Below are positions 31,939-40,507 of a DNA stretch of 64,000 bases, one piece after another. Made by a program: the position numbers and the translations under genes. The stretch covers positions 62,001-126,000 of the forward strand of contig NZ_BAAAXG010000004.1 of NCBI RefSeq assembly GCF_039535475.1, in the 5' to 3' direction. This DNA comes from Streptomyces showdoensis (GTDB lineage Bacteria > Actinomycetota > Actinomycetes > Streptomycetales > Streptomycetaceae). Position 1 is the first letter of the stretch; every line of letters starts with the position of its first letter. The notes beneath the pieces were generated by a model, which worked only from the letters and a program-made list of their open reading frames with translations, was not told the origin of the DNA and made no database searches.

Positions 31939-32517
31939 ATGGCCGGACCACTGTGGCCCCGCGGCAGGCGGGGCTCGACCGACGAGGCGCTGATCAGGGC
32001 GGTGTACGAGGAACACGGCAACGCCCTGCTCGCGTACGCGACCCGCTTGACGGGCGACCGGGCGGCAGCCGAGGACGTCGTCCAGGAGACCCTGATACGG
32101 GCCTGGCGGCACACCGACGCCCTGGTCAACGGCAAGGGCTCCGTGCGCGGCTGGCTGCTGACCGTGGCCCGCAACATCATCACCGACCGCTACCGGGCCC
32201 GGGCCGCCCGCCCGGCCGAGATCGCGGAGTCCCCCGCGACGCCCCCGGTCGCCGAGGACCACGCGGACGCGGTCGTCGACACGATGACCGTGCTGGGCGC
32301 GCTCGACCGGCTCTCGCCCGAGCACCGGGACGTGCTGCGGGAGTTGTACTACCGGCAGCGCAGCGTCGCCGAGGTGGCCGAGGCCCTCGGCATCCCGGCG
32401 GGCACGGTGAAGTCCCGCTCGCACTACGCGCTGAGAGCGCTGCGCGAGACGTTCAAGGAAGACGACCGGCCGAGCGTGCCGCAGCGGCCCGCCGGACTCA
32501 GGGAGGTGGTCGCGTGA
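31939..32517 (+). CDS. ECF-type RNA polymerase sigma factor
   Basis: A 192-residue group 4 sigma factor with region 2 (LIRAVYEEHGNALLAYATRLTGDRAAAEDVVQETLIRAWRH, then RGWLLTVARNIITDRYRAR) and region 4 (LSPEHRDVLRELYYRQRSVAEVAEALGIPAGTVKSRSHYALRAL). Its stop overlaps the anti-sigma start as GTGA, a typical sigma/anti-sigma pair. A matching promoter before itself and before the lipoprotein gene suggests a small local regulon. Confidence 0.93.
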   Translation: MAGPLWPRGRRGSTDEALIRAVYEEHGNALLAYATRLTGDRAAAEDVVQETLIRAWRHTDALVNGKGSVRGWLLTVARNIITDRYRARAARPAEIAESPATPPVAEDHADAVVDTMTVLGALDRLSPEHRDVLRELYYRQRSVAEVAEALGIPAGTVKSRSHYALRALRETFKEDDRPSVPQRPAGLREVVA

Positions 32518-33263
32518 ACCGGCAGGGCCACGAGCAGCACGAGGAGGAGGTCCTCCTCGGTCCCTACGTGCTCGGCGTCCTCGACGACGCCGAAGCCGGG
32601 CGCGTCGCGGCACACGTGGAGCGGTGCGGCACGTGCCGGGAGGAGGTGACCGCGTTGCGCGAGATGGAGGAGGCGCTCGGCGAGGTGCCACCGGAGGCGT
32701 TCCTGGACGGGCCGCCCGACGGCGGCGACCTGCTCCTGCAGCGCACCCTGCGCCAGGTGCGGGGCGAACGCGACCGCGCGCGACGCCGGCGCGGAGCCCT
32801 CGCGGGCCTGGCGGCGGCCGCGGCCCTCGCGGGCGTGTTCTGGGCCGGTACGGCGGTCCCGGGAGGCGCCGGGGAGCCCCCCGTCGCCCTGCCGCCTCCG
32901 ACGACGGCCCCGCCGAGCGAGACCGCGGTGCCCGCCACGCCGCCGCCCGGCACCCGCGTCGCCTCGGCCACCGATGCCGCCACCGGCGCGCGGATGACCG
33001 TGCGGGTGACTCCGGCCGCCCGCTGGGTGAGGGTGCACGCGGCCGTCACCGGCCTCCCGCCCGGGGAACGCTGCCGGCTCATCGTCGTCGGCCGCGACGG
33101 CGGCGAGACGGTCGCGGGCAGCTGGGTCGTCGGAGCCGGCGCTCACATGGGCGAGGGCAAGGGCGCTTCGCTCGACGGTTCCGCCGCCGTGGATCCGGGC
33201 GACGCGCGGGCGGTCGTGGTCGAGAACGAGGCGGGGAAGCGGTTCGTGACCGTGCCCCTCTAG
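32514..33263 (+). CDS. Anti-sigma factor with zinc-finger (ZAS) domain
   Basis: A 249-residue membrane anti-sigma factor. The N-terminal cytoplasmic ZAS domain shows the H-x3-C-x2-C motif in AAHVERCGTCREEV; one membrane helix (GALAGLAAAAALAGVFWAGTAVPG) is followed by a Pro/Thr-rich linker and an extracellular anti-sigma-K-type domain (GARMTVRVTPAARWVRVHAAVTGLPPGERCRLIVVGRDG). GTG at 32514 overlaps the sigma stop. The product is expected to hold the ECF sigma at the membrane until an envelope or redox signal releases it. Confidence 0.9.
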   Translation: MNRQGHEQHEEEVLLGPYVLGVLDDAEAGRVAAHVERCGTCREEVTALREMEEALGEVPPEAFLDGPPDGGDLLLQRTLRQVRGERDRARRRRGALAGLAAAAALAGVFWAGTAVPGGAGEPPVALPPPTTAPPSETAVPATPPPGTRVASATDAATGARMTVRVTPAARWVRVHAAVTGLPPGERCRLIVVGRDGGETVAGSWVVGAGAHMGEGKGASLDGSAAVDPGDARAVVVENEAGKRFVTVPL

Positions 33264-33430
33264 GGCCCCTCCAGGGCCCCGCGGGCTCGCGCGACCGCCG
33301 CCGGCGGGGGAGCGGAGCGAGGGGCGGCGCCGGCCGAGTTCCGGGACCAGGGTCCTGGGCCGGTCGGCGCCGCTCCGTTCCAAGCGGCGGCGCGCCCTCC
33401 GAAGAATCTCGGAGAACTTCCCGAATCCGT

Positions 33431-33462
33431 TGAACCGGCCCCGAGCGGGCCGCGTGTCTCCG
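33431..33462 (+). promoter_or_regulatory. ECF-type promoter for the lipoprotein gene
   Basis: TGAACC (33431-33436), a 17-base spacer and GTGTCTCCG repeat the arrangement seen before the sigma gene. The transcript would start about 40 bases before the lipoprotein ATG. Confidence 0.6.
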
Positions 33463-33505
33463 ATGCCGACAGAGGCCAACGAACCATCGGATTAGAGGAG
33501 TTGTC

Positions 33506-34456
33506 ATGACGAACCTGCGCAACCTCACCCTCGCAGCGGCCGCCACCGCGCTGCTGCTCGGAGCGACGGCCTGCGGTCCGCAGGGCCCGGCCGAGGGGGA
33601 CGGGTCCGCGCCGCGGCCGGCGGTGAAGAACTCCGCGGGGGCGGCGGCGCCCGCCGGTTCGTACGGTTCCGGCGGCGACGCCTACGGCTCCGGGCCGGCC
33701 GCGAACGGCGGGACCTCCGCGTCCACGGCGACCGGACCGCTCGCCGTCCGCGACGACGCCCGCCTCGGCCAGGTCGTCGTCGACGCCGCGGGCTTCACCC
33801 TCTACCGCTTCGACAAGGACACCGCCTCCCCCTCCTCGTCCGCCTGCGCGGGCGACTGCGCCAAGGCCTGGCCGCCCGTCCCCGCCGCCGGCACCCAGCC
33901 CGGCGGCGTGGACGCCTCCCGCACCGGCTCCGTCCGGCGGGCCGACGGCCTGACCCAGCTGACGGTCGCGGGCTGGCCGGTCTACCGCTTCGCGAAGGAC
34001 ACGGCGCCCGGCCAGACCAACGGGCAGGGCGTCGGAGGCACCTGGTTCGCCGTGACGCCCGAGGGCCGGAAGGCCGGCGCCCCCGGCGCGGGCACGGGCG
34101 GGCTGCCCGCCCTCTCCCTCCGCGACGACGACCGCCTCGGCAAGATCATCCGAGACGGCAAGGGTCGCACCCTCTACCGCTTCACCAAGGACACCGCCTG
34201 GCCGATGAAGTCCAACTGCGTCGGCGCCTGCCTGGACAAGTGGCGGCCCGCGAAGCCGGTCGACCTCGCGAAGACGGACGGGATCGACCCGAAGAAGCTG
34301 AGCGTCTACACCCGACCGGACGGCACCGAGCAGCTCGCCATCGACTGCTGGCCCCTCTACTGGTTCACCGGCGACACGACCCCCGGCGACACCAACGGCC
34401 AGGGCGTGGGCGGCACGTGGTTCGCGGTGACCGCCCAGGGCAAGCTGGCCAAGTGA
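33506..34456 (+). CDS. SCO0930-type secreted-repeat lipoprotein
   Basis: A 316-residue lipoprotein: signal peptide with lipobox LLGATAC, a Gly/Ser-rich linker, then two tandem copies of the secreted-repeat (Lipoprotein_15/COG4315) unit. Each unit shows RLG---D--G-TLYRF-KDTA, a CAGDCAKAWPP or CVGACLDKWRP Cys pair, and GWPVYRF or CWPLYWF followed by TNGQGVGGTWFAVT. The function of the family is unknown; paired Cys and aromatic residues have prompted redox or metal ideas elsewhere. TTAGAGGAGTTGTC precedes the ATG. The matching ECF promoter makes it the likely target of the adjacent sigma factor. Confidence 0.88.
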   Translation: MTNLRNLTLAAAATALLLGATACGPQGPAEGDGSAPRPAVKNSAGAAAPAGSYGSGGDAYGSGPAANGGTSASTATGPLAVRDDARLGQVVVDAAGFTLYRFDKDTASPSSSACAGDCAKAWPPVPAAGTQPGGVDASRTGSVRRADGLTQLTVAGWPVYRFAKDTAPGQTNGQGVGGTWFAVTPEGRKAGAPGAGTGGLPALSLRDDDRLGKIIRDGKGRTLYRFTKDTAWPMKSNCVGACLDKWRPAKPVDLAKTDGIDPKKLSVYTRPDGTEQLAIDCWPLYWFTGDTTPGDTNGQGVGGTWFAVTAQGKLAK

Positions 34457-34464
34457 CCCGGTTC

Positions 34465-34502
34465 GGGCCCGTCGGGTCCGGACCGGGAGGGGACCCGGGC
34501 CC
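34465..34502. terminator. Bidirectional hairpin between lipoprotein and ABC exporter genes
   Basis: GGGCCC and GGGTCC (34465-34479) pair with GGACCC and GGGCCC (34491-34502) with a small bulge. It sits between convergent stops at 34456 and 34511 and could end both transcripts. Confidence 0.55.
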
Positions 34503-34510
34503 ACGCCGCG

Positions 34511-36547
34511 TCAGGCGGTCGGGTCCGGGTCCGTAAATGCCGATGCCGATGCCGATGTCGACGGCGATGCCGACGCACTCGCCCCCGCACTCGCCCCAGC
34601 CCCCGCATCCGAATCCCCCGACCGCTGCTCCGGGATCCCCCGGTCGTTCTGCAACTGGAGGAGCTCCCGGAACAGGCCGGGGGATTCGGCGAGTTCCGTG
34701 TACGTCCCCTGCTGGATGATCCGGCCGTGGCTCAGCACGACGATGCGGTCGGCCACGGCGACGTTGGCGAGGCGGTGGGTGACGAGGACGACCGGGCGGT
34801 CCTTCGCGATCTCGCGCAGGCCGGCGAAGATCCGGTGCTCGGCGCGGGCGTCGAGGGCGCTCGTGGGCTCGTCGAGGACGAGGAGGCCCGGACGGTAGAA
34901 CGCGCGGGCGATGGCGAGGCGCTGCCACTGACCGCCCGAGAGCTCGACGCCGCCGAACCACTCGCGCGCGAGCAGCGTGTTCCAGCCGCTGCGGAGGCTC
35001 TGCACGACCTCCGCCGCGCCGGAGCGGTCGGCGGCCTGGCGGAGCGACTCCCGGTCGTCGGCGCGGGGCTGGCCGAGGGTGATGTTCTCCTCTGCGGTGA
35101 GCGGCCAGTGGGCGAAGACCTGGGGGACGACGGCGGTGTGCTTCCACATCGCGTACGGGTCGAGGGTGCGGACGTCCCGGGCGTCCCAGGTGACCGTGCC
35201 GCGGGTGGGGAGGTAGAGGCCGGTGAGCAGTTTGGAGAGCGTGGTCTTGCCGGAGCCGTTCTCACCGACGAGGGCGACGACCTCCCCGGCCCGTACCTCC
35301 AGGGTGATCCCGTCGAGGGCGGGCTCGTCGGCCTCGGGATAGGCGTACGAGAGGTCCTCCGCGCGTACGGACCGCGGCGGGCCGGGGACGATGCCGCCAC
35401 GGTCGAGGCGGTGGCCGCCGGCCTCGGTGATGAAGTCGACCCAGTCGTCGACGTACAGGCCGGTGCGGAAGATCTGGGTGCCGTAGCCGACGATGCCGTA
35501 CAGGTTGTTGCTGACGGTCTGCAGGGCGAACACGGCCGTGCCGGCGGTCGCCAGGGTCATCCGGCCGGTGGCGAGCAGCCCGACCAGGGCGCCCCACATG
35601 ACGGCCGAGGCGACCCCGCCGGCGAGCGAGCCGGCGAACGCCCAGCGGGCCCCCCGGTGGATGGCCCGGTCCGTGACGGCGTCGACGCGGGCGCCGATCT
35701 CGCGGTACCGCCCCAGGAGGAAGCCGAACATCGTGCCCGCCCGGAGCTGGTCGGCGATCTGCCGGTCGGCGATGTACCAGCGCAGGTGCCCGAGCGTGCG
35801 CCGCTCGGCGGACACGGCACGGCTGCTCTCCCAGTGCAGGTGGGCGCCCTTCATCCGGGCGAGGGCCTGGGGGAGCACGGCCAGCACGAGCAGGGGCAGC
35901 AGCACGGGGTGCAGCACCGTGACGACGCCGGCCGCCGCGATGATCGAGGCGAGACAGGACATCAGCATCTGCGACTCGGTGATCAGGTCCTTGGCGACGT
36001 CGGCGCCCCGGTCGGCGTGGTCCCACTTGTCGTTGAAGCCGGGATGGTCGTACGCGGTGAGCTCGGCGTTGGCGGCGGCGTGCAGCATCTCCAGCTCGGC
36101 CTCGCGGGAGATCCGCGGGGAGAGGCGCGAGGAGACGTTGGAGATGACGATGCCGAGGACGGCGCGCACCGCGACGGCGGCGGCGATGAGCACGATGGAG
36201 GGCAGCGCCTCCGTCAGCCGCTCGCGGATGTCGCCGGAGGAGACGAGCGAGGTGATGGTGCTGCCGGTGGCCACGAGCCCGGCCGCCTCCAGGACGGCCG
36301 ACAGCGCCTGGCAGGACAGCAGGACCGTGACAGCACGGCGGTCGACCCGCCAGCCGAGCGCGAGCCCTTTGCGGACGAGCTGGGGGAGGCGGCGGACCAT
36401 CACCCAGGGGGAGGTGGGCTTGCCGTCGAGGGCGGCGAGCTTCGGCTGGACGTAGCGGTACGTCTCGACGGGCTGGGTGGGGTCGGTGGCGGTGGCGGTG
36501 GCGGTGTCGGCGTCGGGATTGGCATCGGTGCCGCTGTCGGAGGACAA
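34511..36547 (-). CDS. ABC exporter: fused permease and ATPase
   Basis: A 678-residue half-transporter with an N-terminal six-helix membrane domain (about 60-330) and a C-terminal ATPase: Walker A GENGSGKTT, signature LSGGQWQRL, Walker B LLVLDEPTSALD and H-loop VLVTHRL. The organisation resembles exporters for peptides such as lanthipeptides, or lipids. TTG at 36547 is chosen since GGAAGGGA lies eight bases upstream; the longer frame to 36688 lacks a ribosome site and covers a terminator. Both ends are low complexity: a Thr/Ala/Asp-rich N-terminus and a C-terminal tail rich in alternating Ala and Ser. No precursor peptide or partner gene is visible. Confidence 0.88.
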   Translation of the reverse strand: MSSDSGTDANPDADTATATATDPTQPVETYRYVQPKLAALDGKPTSPWVMVRRLPQLVRKGLALGWRVDRRAVTVLLSCQALSAVLEAAGLVATGSTITSLVSSGDIRERLTEALPSIVLIAAAVAVRAVLGIVISNVSSRLSPRISREAELEMLHAAANAELTAYDHPGFNDKWDHADRGADVAKDLITESQMLMSCLASIIAAAGVVTVLHPVLLPLLVLAVLPQALARMKGAHLHWESSRAVSAERRTLGHLRWYIADRQIADQLRAGTMFGFLLGRYREIGARVDAVTDRAIHRGARWAFAGSLAGGVASAVMWGALVGLLATGRMTLATAGTAVFALQTVSNNLYGIVGYGTQIFRTGLYVDDWVDFITEAGGHRLDRGGIVPGPPRSVRAEDLSYAYPEADEPALDGITLEVRAGEVVALVGENGSGKTTLSKLLTGLYLPTRGTVTWDARDVRTLDPYAMWKHTAVVPQVFAHWPLTAEENITLGQPRADDRESLRQAADRSGAAEVVQSLRSGWNTLLAREWFGGVELSGGQWQRLAIARAFYRPGLLVLDEPTSALDARAEHRIFAGLREIAKDRPVVLVTHRLANVAVADRIVVLSHGRIIQQGTYTELAESPGLFRELLQLQNDRGIPEQRSGDSDAGAGASAGASASASPSTSASASAFTDPDPTA

Positions 36548-36677
36548 GTATCCGTTCCCTTCCGTGGAGTTGCGACGGAAGGGACGGGCTACCCGGCCCG
36601 GAGGCACCGCGCACGCGAGGCCGTCCGGATCACCCGCGGGGGTGAGCGCCGGTGGTCGTCGCGCACTCCCGCGGGGC

Positions 36678-36706
36678 GCCCCCGCCACCGAGGGCGTGGC
36701 GGGGGC
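36678..36706 (-). terminator. Hairpin terminator, 11-bp GC stem
   Basis: GCCCCCGCCAC (36678-36688) pairs perfectly with GTGGCGGGGGC (36696-36706) over a seven-base loop. It lies 25 bases after the stop of the minus-strand tripeptidyl peptidase gene and before the ABC exporter, so it should separate these transcripts. Confidence 0.75.
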
Positions 36707-36730
36707 CGTGAGCCACGAGGACCGGGGCCC

Positions 36731-38392
36731 TCACGGGGCGCAGGTCGTACCGGGACGGACCTTCTCGAGGGACACCAGGTAGTCCTCGACCTTCCGGTCG
36801 ACGCAGGCGTTGCGGCCGTACCCGGTGTGGCCCGGCGCCTCGAAGGACAGCAGCATGCCGCCGGGGAACTGCCGCGCCAGGCTGACCGCCTCGCCGTACG
36901 GGGTGGCCGGGTCGCCGGCCGTGCCCACGACGAGGACGGGCGGAACCCCGGCGGCGTTCACCCGGTGCGGCTGCTGGTCGCCGGCGGGCCAGTCCTTGCA
37001 GACCAGCTCGCTCGTCACGCCGGAAGTGCCGTACACGCCCGCGGCCTTGTCCGCGGGGGCCAGCGCGTTCCAGTAGGCCCGCTCGTCGCGCGGGTGCGGG
37101 ACGTCCAGGCAGTTGACCGCGATGAGGGCCGCTTCGCTGTTGTCCTCGGGGACGGCGGGGGAGTCTGACGAGTCGGGTGAGTCGGGTGAGTCGGACGGGG
37201 TCTCGTCGGAGGCGCCGGCCTCGTCACCGGTCGGTTCCGGTTCCTCCTCTCCCGTCGCCAGGGCGGCGAGCTTCGTGGCGTCCCCGCCGTCCGCCTCGCG
37301 CAGCGCCTCCGACAGGCCCTGCCACTGCGCCTCCGGCGTGTACATGGACAGGCTCAGCGCCGAGACCAGGCCCGCCGCGTCGAGGCCGTCCTCGGAACCG
37401 GCCACCGGCAGCGGCTCGGACTGCGCCCGCCGGAGCAGCCGGTCGATCAGCGTGCGTATCTCGTCGGGCGTGGCGCCGGGGCAGGCCTCGCCGGCGGTGG
37501 CCGCGCAGGACTCCGCGTAGTCCGCGACGGCGTCCCGGAAGCCCGTCGCCTGGCCCAGCATCCGCTGCCGCCAGTCCAGCGACGGGTCGACCGCCCCGTC
37601 CAGCACCATCGCGCGGACCCGCCGAGGGAACTGCTCGGCGTACGAGGTGCCCAGGCTCGTCCCGTACGACCAGCCGACGTACGTGAGCTTCCGCTCGCCG
37701 AGCGCCGCCCGCAGCACGTCCAGGTCCCGGGCCGCGTCGGCCGTCCCGACGTGCGGGAGCAGCGGCCCGCTGGCCTCGCGGCAGGCGTCGGCCGTCGCCT
37801 GCGCGCCCGCGAGGGCTTCGGCGCGTTCGGAGGCGGTACGGGGGTAGAGCGGGGCGTCGGCCGACTCCGGGGACCGGTCGGCGGCCTCCGCACCCGCGTC
37901 CGTCGTGGTCAGGCAGGTCAGGGCCGGCTTGCTCTCCCCGACGCCGCGCGGATCGAAGGACACGATGTCGAAGTGCTCGCGCACACCGCGGCCGAGCTCG
38001 TCGGCGAGTCCGTCCTTCAGCGCCTGCACGCCCCGTTCGCCCGGGCCGCCCGGGTTGTAGAGGAGGGAGCCGACGCGCTTGCCGGCGGTCGAGGTGGCCG
38101 CCTTCGCCACCGGCAGGACGAAGGTCTTGCCGTCGGCGGGGCGGGAGTAGTCCATCGGCACGGTGAGCTCCGCGCACTGGTAGGCGTCGCCGCAGGCCCG
38201 CCATGCGAGCCGCTGCCCGTAGAAGCGCCGCAGGTCGGGACGGTCGGCGGGATCGGCCGAGGCGGCCGCGGAACCCGGGCGTCCCGGGTCCGCCGCGCTC
38301 CCCGCCGTGCACGCGGCCAGGGTGGTGGTGCCGAGGACGGCGAGGGCGATGACGAAGGCCTGACGGCGGGGTGCGGCGGCGGCGCGGATCAC
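36731..38392 (-). CDS. Secreted alpha/beta hydrolase lipoprotein, tripeptidyl aminopeptidase (Tap/SlpD) type
   Basis: A 553-residue exported serine peptidase. The N-terminus has a signal with lipobox TTTLAAC, so it is probably membrane-anchored. The alpha/beta hydrolase fold shows oxyanion residues in LLYNPGGPG, nucleophile Ser in GWSYGTSLG, Asp in VVGTAGDPATP and His in EAPGHTGYG, and a C-terminal TAP-like block. An Asp/Ser/Pro-rich run interrupts the lid region around residues 405-440. GTG at 38392 follows CGGGAG. It trails the two-component pair by 99 bases on the same strand and may be their target. Such enzymes release N-terminal tripeptides during growth on protein. Confidence 0.88.
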   Translation of the reverse strand: MIRAAAAPRRQAFVIALAVLGTTTLAACTAGSAADPGRPGSAAASADPADRPDLRRFYGQRLAWRACGDAYQCAELTVPMDYSRPADGKTFVLPVAKAATSTAGKRVGSLLYNPGGPGERGVQALKDGLADELGRGVREHFDIVSFDPRGVGESKPALTCLTTTDAGAEAADRSPESADAPLYPRTASERAEALAGAQATADACREASGPLLPHVGTADAARDLDVLRAALGERKLTYVGWSYGTSLGTSYAEQFPRRVRAMVLDGAVDPSLDWRQRMLGQATGFRDAVADYAESCAATAGEACPGATPDEIRTLIDRLLRRAQSEPLPVAGSEDGLDAAGLVSALSLSMYTPEAQWQGLSEALREADGGDATKLAALATGEEEPEPTGDEAGASDETPSDSPDSPDSSDSPAVPEDNSEAALIAVNCLDVPHPRDERAYWNALAPADKAAGVYGTSGVTSELVCKDWPAGDQQPHRVNAAGVPPVLVVGTAGDPATPYGEAVSLARQFPGGMLLSFEAPGHTGYGRNACVDRKVEDYLVSLEKVRPGTTCAP

Positions 38393-38491
38393 GAGGTACT
38401 CCCGTAGCTGGTCGGTCCAGGGAATGATCACGCGGCGATGCTGAGGATTTGCTGAGGCGGCGGCCCGGCCGGGGGCGGCAGGCACCGTAGC

Positions 38492-39829
38492 TCAGCCCGA
38501 CGTCGGCAGCCTCAGGACGAACCGGGCCCCGCCCCGCTCGCCCCGCGTTCCCCGCTCCGCCGACAGCGTGCCGCCGTGGGCGTGGGCGACCCAGGACGCG
38601 ATGGACAGGCCGAGTCCCGTGGAACCGGAACCGCTGCGGAAGCGTTCGAACAGCGCGCCCGCCACCTCCGGGGGCAGCCCGGGACCGGCGTCCTCGACCG
38701 TCACCGTGCCGTCCCGGGTGACGGTGATCAGCACGTCCGCCGGGACCCCCGGCGCGTGGCCGTGCGCGAGCGCGTTCCCGAGCAGGTTGCCGACGGCCCG
38801 GCGGACCAGGTCGGGGTCGGCCACCACGACGGTCTCCTTGGCCTCGACCCGGACCCGGTGGTCCGCCACGGGGGCCTCGTCGACGACGGCCTCCACCAAC
38901 TGGTCCAGCCGCAGGGGCTGGCGGGCCACCGAGGCGGTGCCCGACATGAGGCGGGCCCGGGTCAGCAGCCCGTCGACCAGTCGGCCCATGCCCTCCGCCA
39001 GGCGCAGGGTGCGCCGGTGGACCTCCGCGCCGTCGGTCTCGCCGCGCAGCGCCGTCTCGGCGAGCGTGCGCAGCGAGGCCGTCGGGGTGCGCAGATCGTG
39101 TGCCGCGTCCGCGAGGAACGCCTCCTGCTGGCCGAGCGCCGCGAGCGCCGGTCGGACCGCCCGCCCGGACAGGACGTGCCCGACCGCCGCCGACAGCAGC
39201 ACCAGCACAGCGCAGCCGCCCGTCACGATCCAGACGAGCCGCTGGTGGTCGGCCCGGGGTCCGGTTGCGTCGGCCAGGGCGACGAGCACGCCCTGGGGAC
39301 CCTCGTCCTCGGCCGCCTCGGGGGCGTAGAAGGGCTGTGCGAAGACCCGTACCGGCCTGCCGTCCCGGGTGCGCCGGTCGAAGGCCCGGGTGTCGTCGGC
39401 GCGCACGGCCGCGCTCCCGGCCTCCAGGACCACGGCGGGGTCCACGGACAGGCAGGCCTTGGACGGCGCGTGCTGGACGGTCACCCGGCCGGGGTCGTCG
39501 TCGGCCGCGAGGAGCACGGTCAGGGGCGGGCAGTCGGTGTTGACCGTCTCCGCCAGCACGCCGGTGTCCAGCCGCCCGCTCTCGTCGGTCTCCAGCAGTC
39601 CGAGGGCCCAGCTGGTGTCCGCGTCCATGGCGTGGTCGAGCTGCTCCCGCCAGCGCGCGCTGTCGCTGCGGACGGCGAGGACGGCCATCGCGACCAGCCC
39701 GACGGCGCTGGTCAGGGCGAACAGCAGGCTGATCCGCCGCCGCAGGCGCACGACCCGTGCGGTCGGCGTGAGGGCCTGCGCCCGCGTCCGCGCCCGGGTG
39801 CGGGCCCGGCGGAGGGGGTCGACGCTCAT
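38492..39829 (-). CDS. Sensor histidine kinase
   Basis: A 445-residue membrane sensor kinase: helix 1 (ISLLFALTSAVGLVAMAVLAV), an extracellular domain of about 160 residues, helix 2 (LVWIVTGGCAVLVLLSAAVGHVL), a HisKA domain with phospho-acceptor His in DAAHDLRTP, then HATPase with N box NLLGNALAHGH, G1 EDAGPGLP and G2 GSTGLGLSI. ATG at 39829 overlaps the response regulator stop as ATGA, so the two are produced together. The stimulus is unknown. The extracellular region contains two Cys that could respond to envelope redox. Confidence 0.92.
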   Translation of the reverse strand: MSVDPLRRARTRARTRAQALTPTARVVRLRRRISLLFALTSAVGLVAMAVLAVRSDSARWREQLDHAMDADTSWALGLLETDESGRLDTGVLAETVNTDCPPLTVLLAADDDPGRVTVQHAPSKACLSVDPAVVLEAGSAAVRADDTRAFDRRTRDGRPVRVFAQPFYAPEAAEDEGPQGVLVALADATGPRADHQRLVWIVTGGCAVLVLLSAAVGHVLSGRAVRPALAALGQQEAFLADAAHDLRTPTASLRTLAETALRGETDGAEVHRRTLRLAEGMGRLVDGLLTRARLMSGTASVARQPLRLDQLVEAVVDEAPVADHRVRVEAKETVVVADPDLVRRAVGNLLGNALAHGHAPGVPADVLITVTRDGTVTVEDAGPGLPPEVAGALFERFRSGSGSTGLGLSIASWVAHAHGGTLSAERGTRGERGGARFVLRLPTSG

Positions 39830-40506
39830 CGCGCGTCGCCGGGAGCGAGCCGGTAGCCGACCCCGCGCACCGTGTGGATCAGCGCCGGCGCGCCGAGCTT
39901 CCGGCGCAGCTGGGAGACGAGCACTTCGAGGACGTTGGACTGGGGCTCCGCCATCTCGTCCCAGCAGCTCTCGACCAACTCGGCGCGGGTGACGGCCTGG
40001 TCGGCGCGCGCGGCGAGCACTTCGAGGACCGCGAACTCCCGGCTCGTCAGCGTCAGCAGCACACCGGCCCGCCGCACCTGCCGCCGGGCCGTGTCGACCT
40101 CCAGGTCCCCGACGCGGTGCACCGGCGGCCGCACCGTCGCCGCCCGCCGGCACAGGCTCCGTACCCGGGCGACCAGCTCGGGCACGGCGAACGGCTTGAC
40201 CAGGTAGTCGTCGCCCCCGCGCGCGAACCCCTCCACCCGGTCCGCCACCGTGTCCCGCGCGGTCAGGAACAGCACGGGCACGCCCTGCCCCGCGCGCCGC
40301 AGCCCGTCGACGAAGTCCGCGGCGTCCCCGGACGGCAGCATCCGGTCGAACACCGCGCAGTCGTACGCCGTGATGAACAGCGCCTCGTCCGCCTGCGGCA
40401 GATCGGCCACCTCGTCGACGGCGAGGCCCGCCGCCCGCAGGGCGGCGGCCACACCGAAACGGAGGTTTTCGTCATCCTCGACGAGCAGTACGCGCACGTC
40501 GTTCAC
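39826..40506 (-). CDS. OmpR/PhoB-type response regulator
   Basis: A 226-residue two-component regulator with an N-terminal receiver domain (LLVEDDENLRFG, phospho-acceptor Asp in CAVFDRMLPSG, Thr in LFLTARD, Lys in YLVKPF) and a C-terminal winged helix (LTLTSREFAVLEVLAARADQAVTRAELVESCW...RRKLGAPALIHTVRGVGYRL). GTG at 40506 begins one base past the NUDIX stop, so it is probably translated by coupling. It partners the downstream kinase and may act on the peptidase gene after it. Confidence 0.93.
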   Translation of the reverse strand: MNDVRVLLVEDDENLRFGVAAALRAAGLAVDEVADLPQADEALFITAYDCAVFDRMLPSGDAADFVDGLRRAGQGVPVLFLTARDTVADRVEGFARGGDDYLVKPFAVPELVARVRSLCRRAATVRPPVHRVGDLEVDTARRQVRRAGVLLTLTSREFAVLEVLAARADQAVTRAELVESCWDEMAEPQSNVLEVLVSQLRRKLGAPALIHTVRGVGYRLAPGDAR

Positions 40507-40507
40507 C

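Noticed and set aside
33263..33279. GGGCCC...GGGCCC hairpin after the anti-sigma gene
   Set aside because: Only six pairs and self-palindromic arms; not convincing, and the lipoprotein gene follows with its own promoter.
34511..36730. RiPP cluster around the ABC exporter
   Set aside because: No lanthipeptide synthetase, precursor-like peptide or protease was found nearby.
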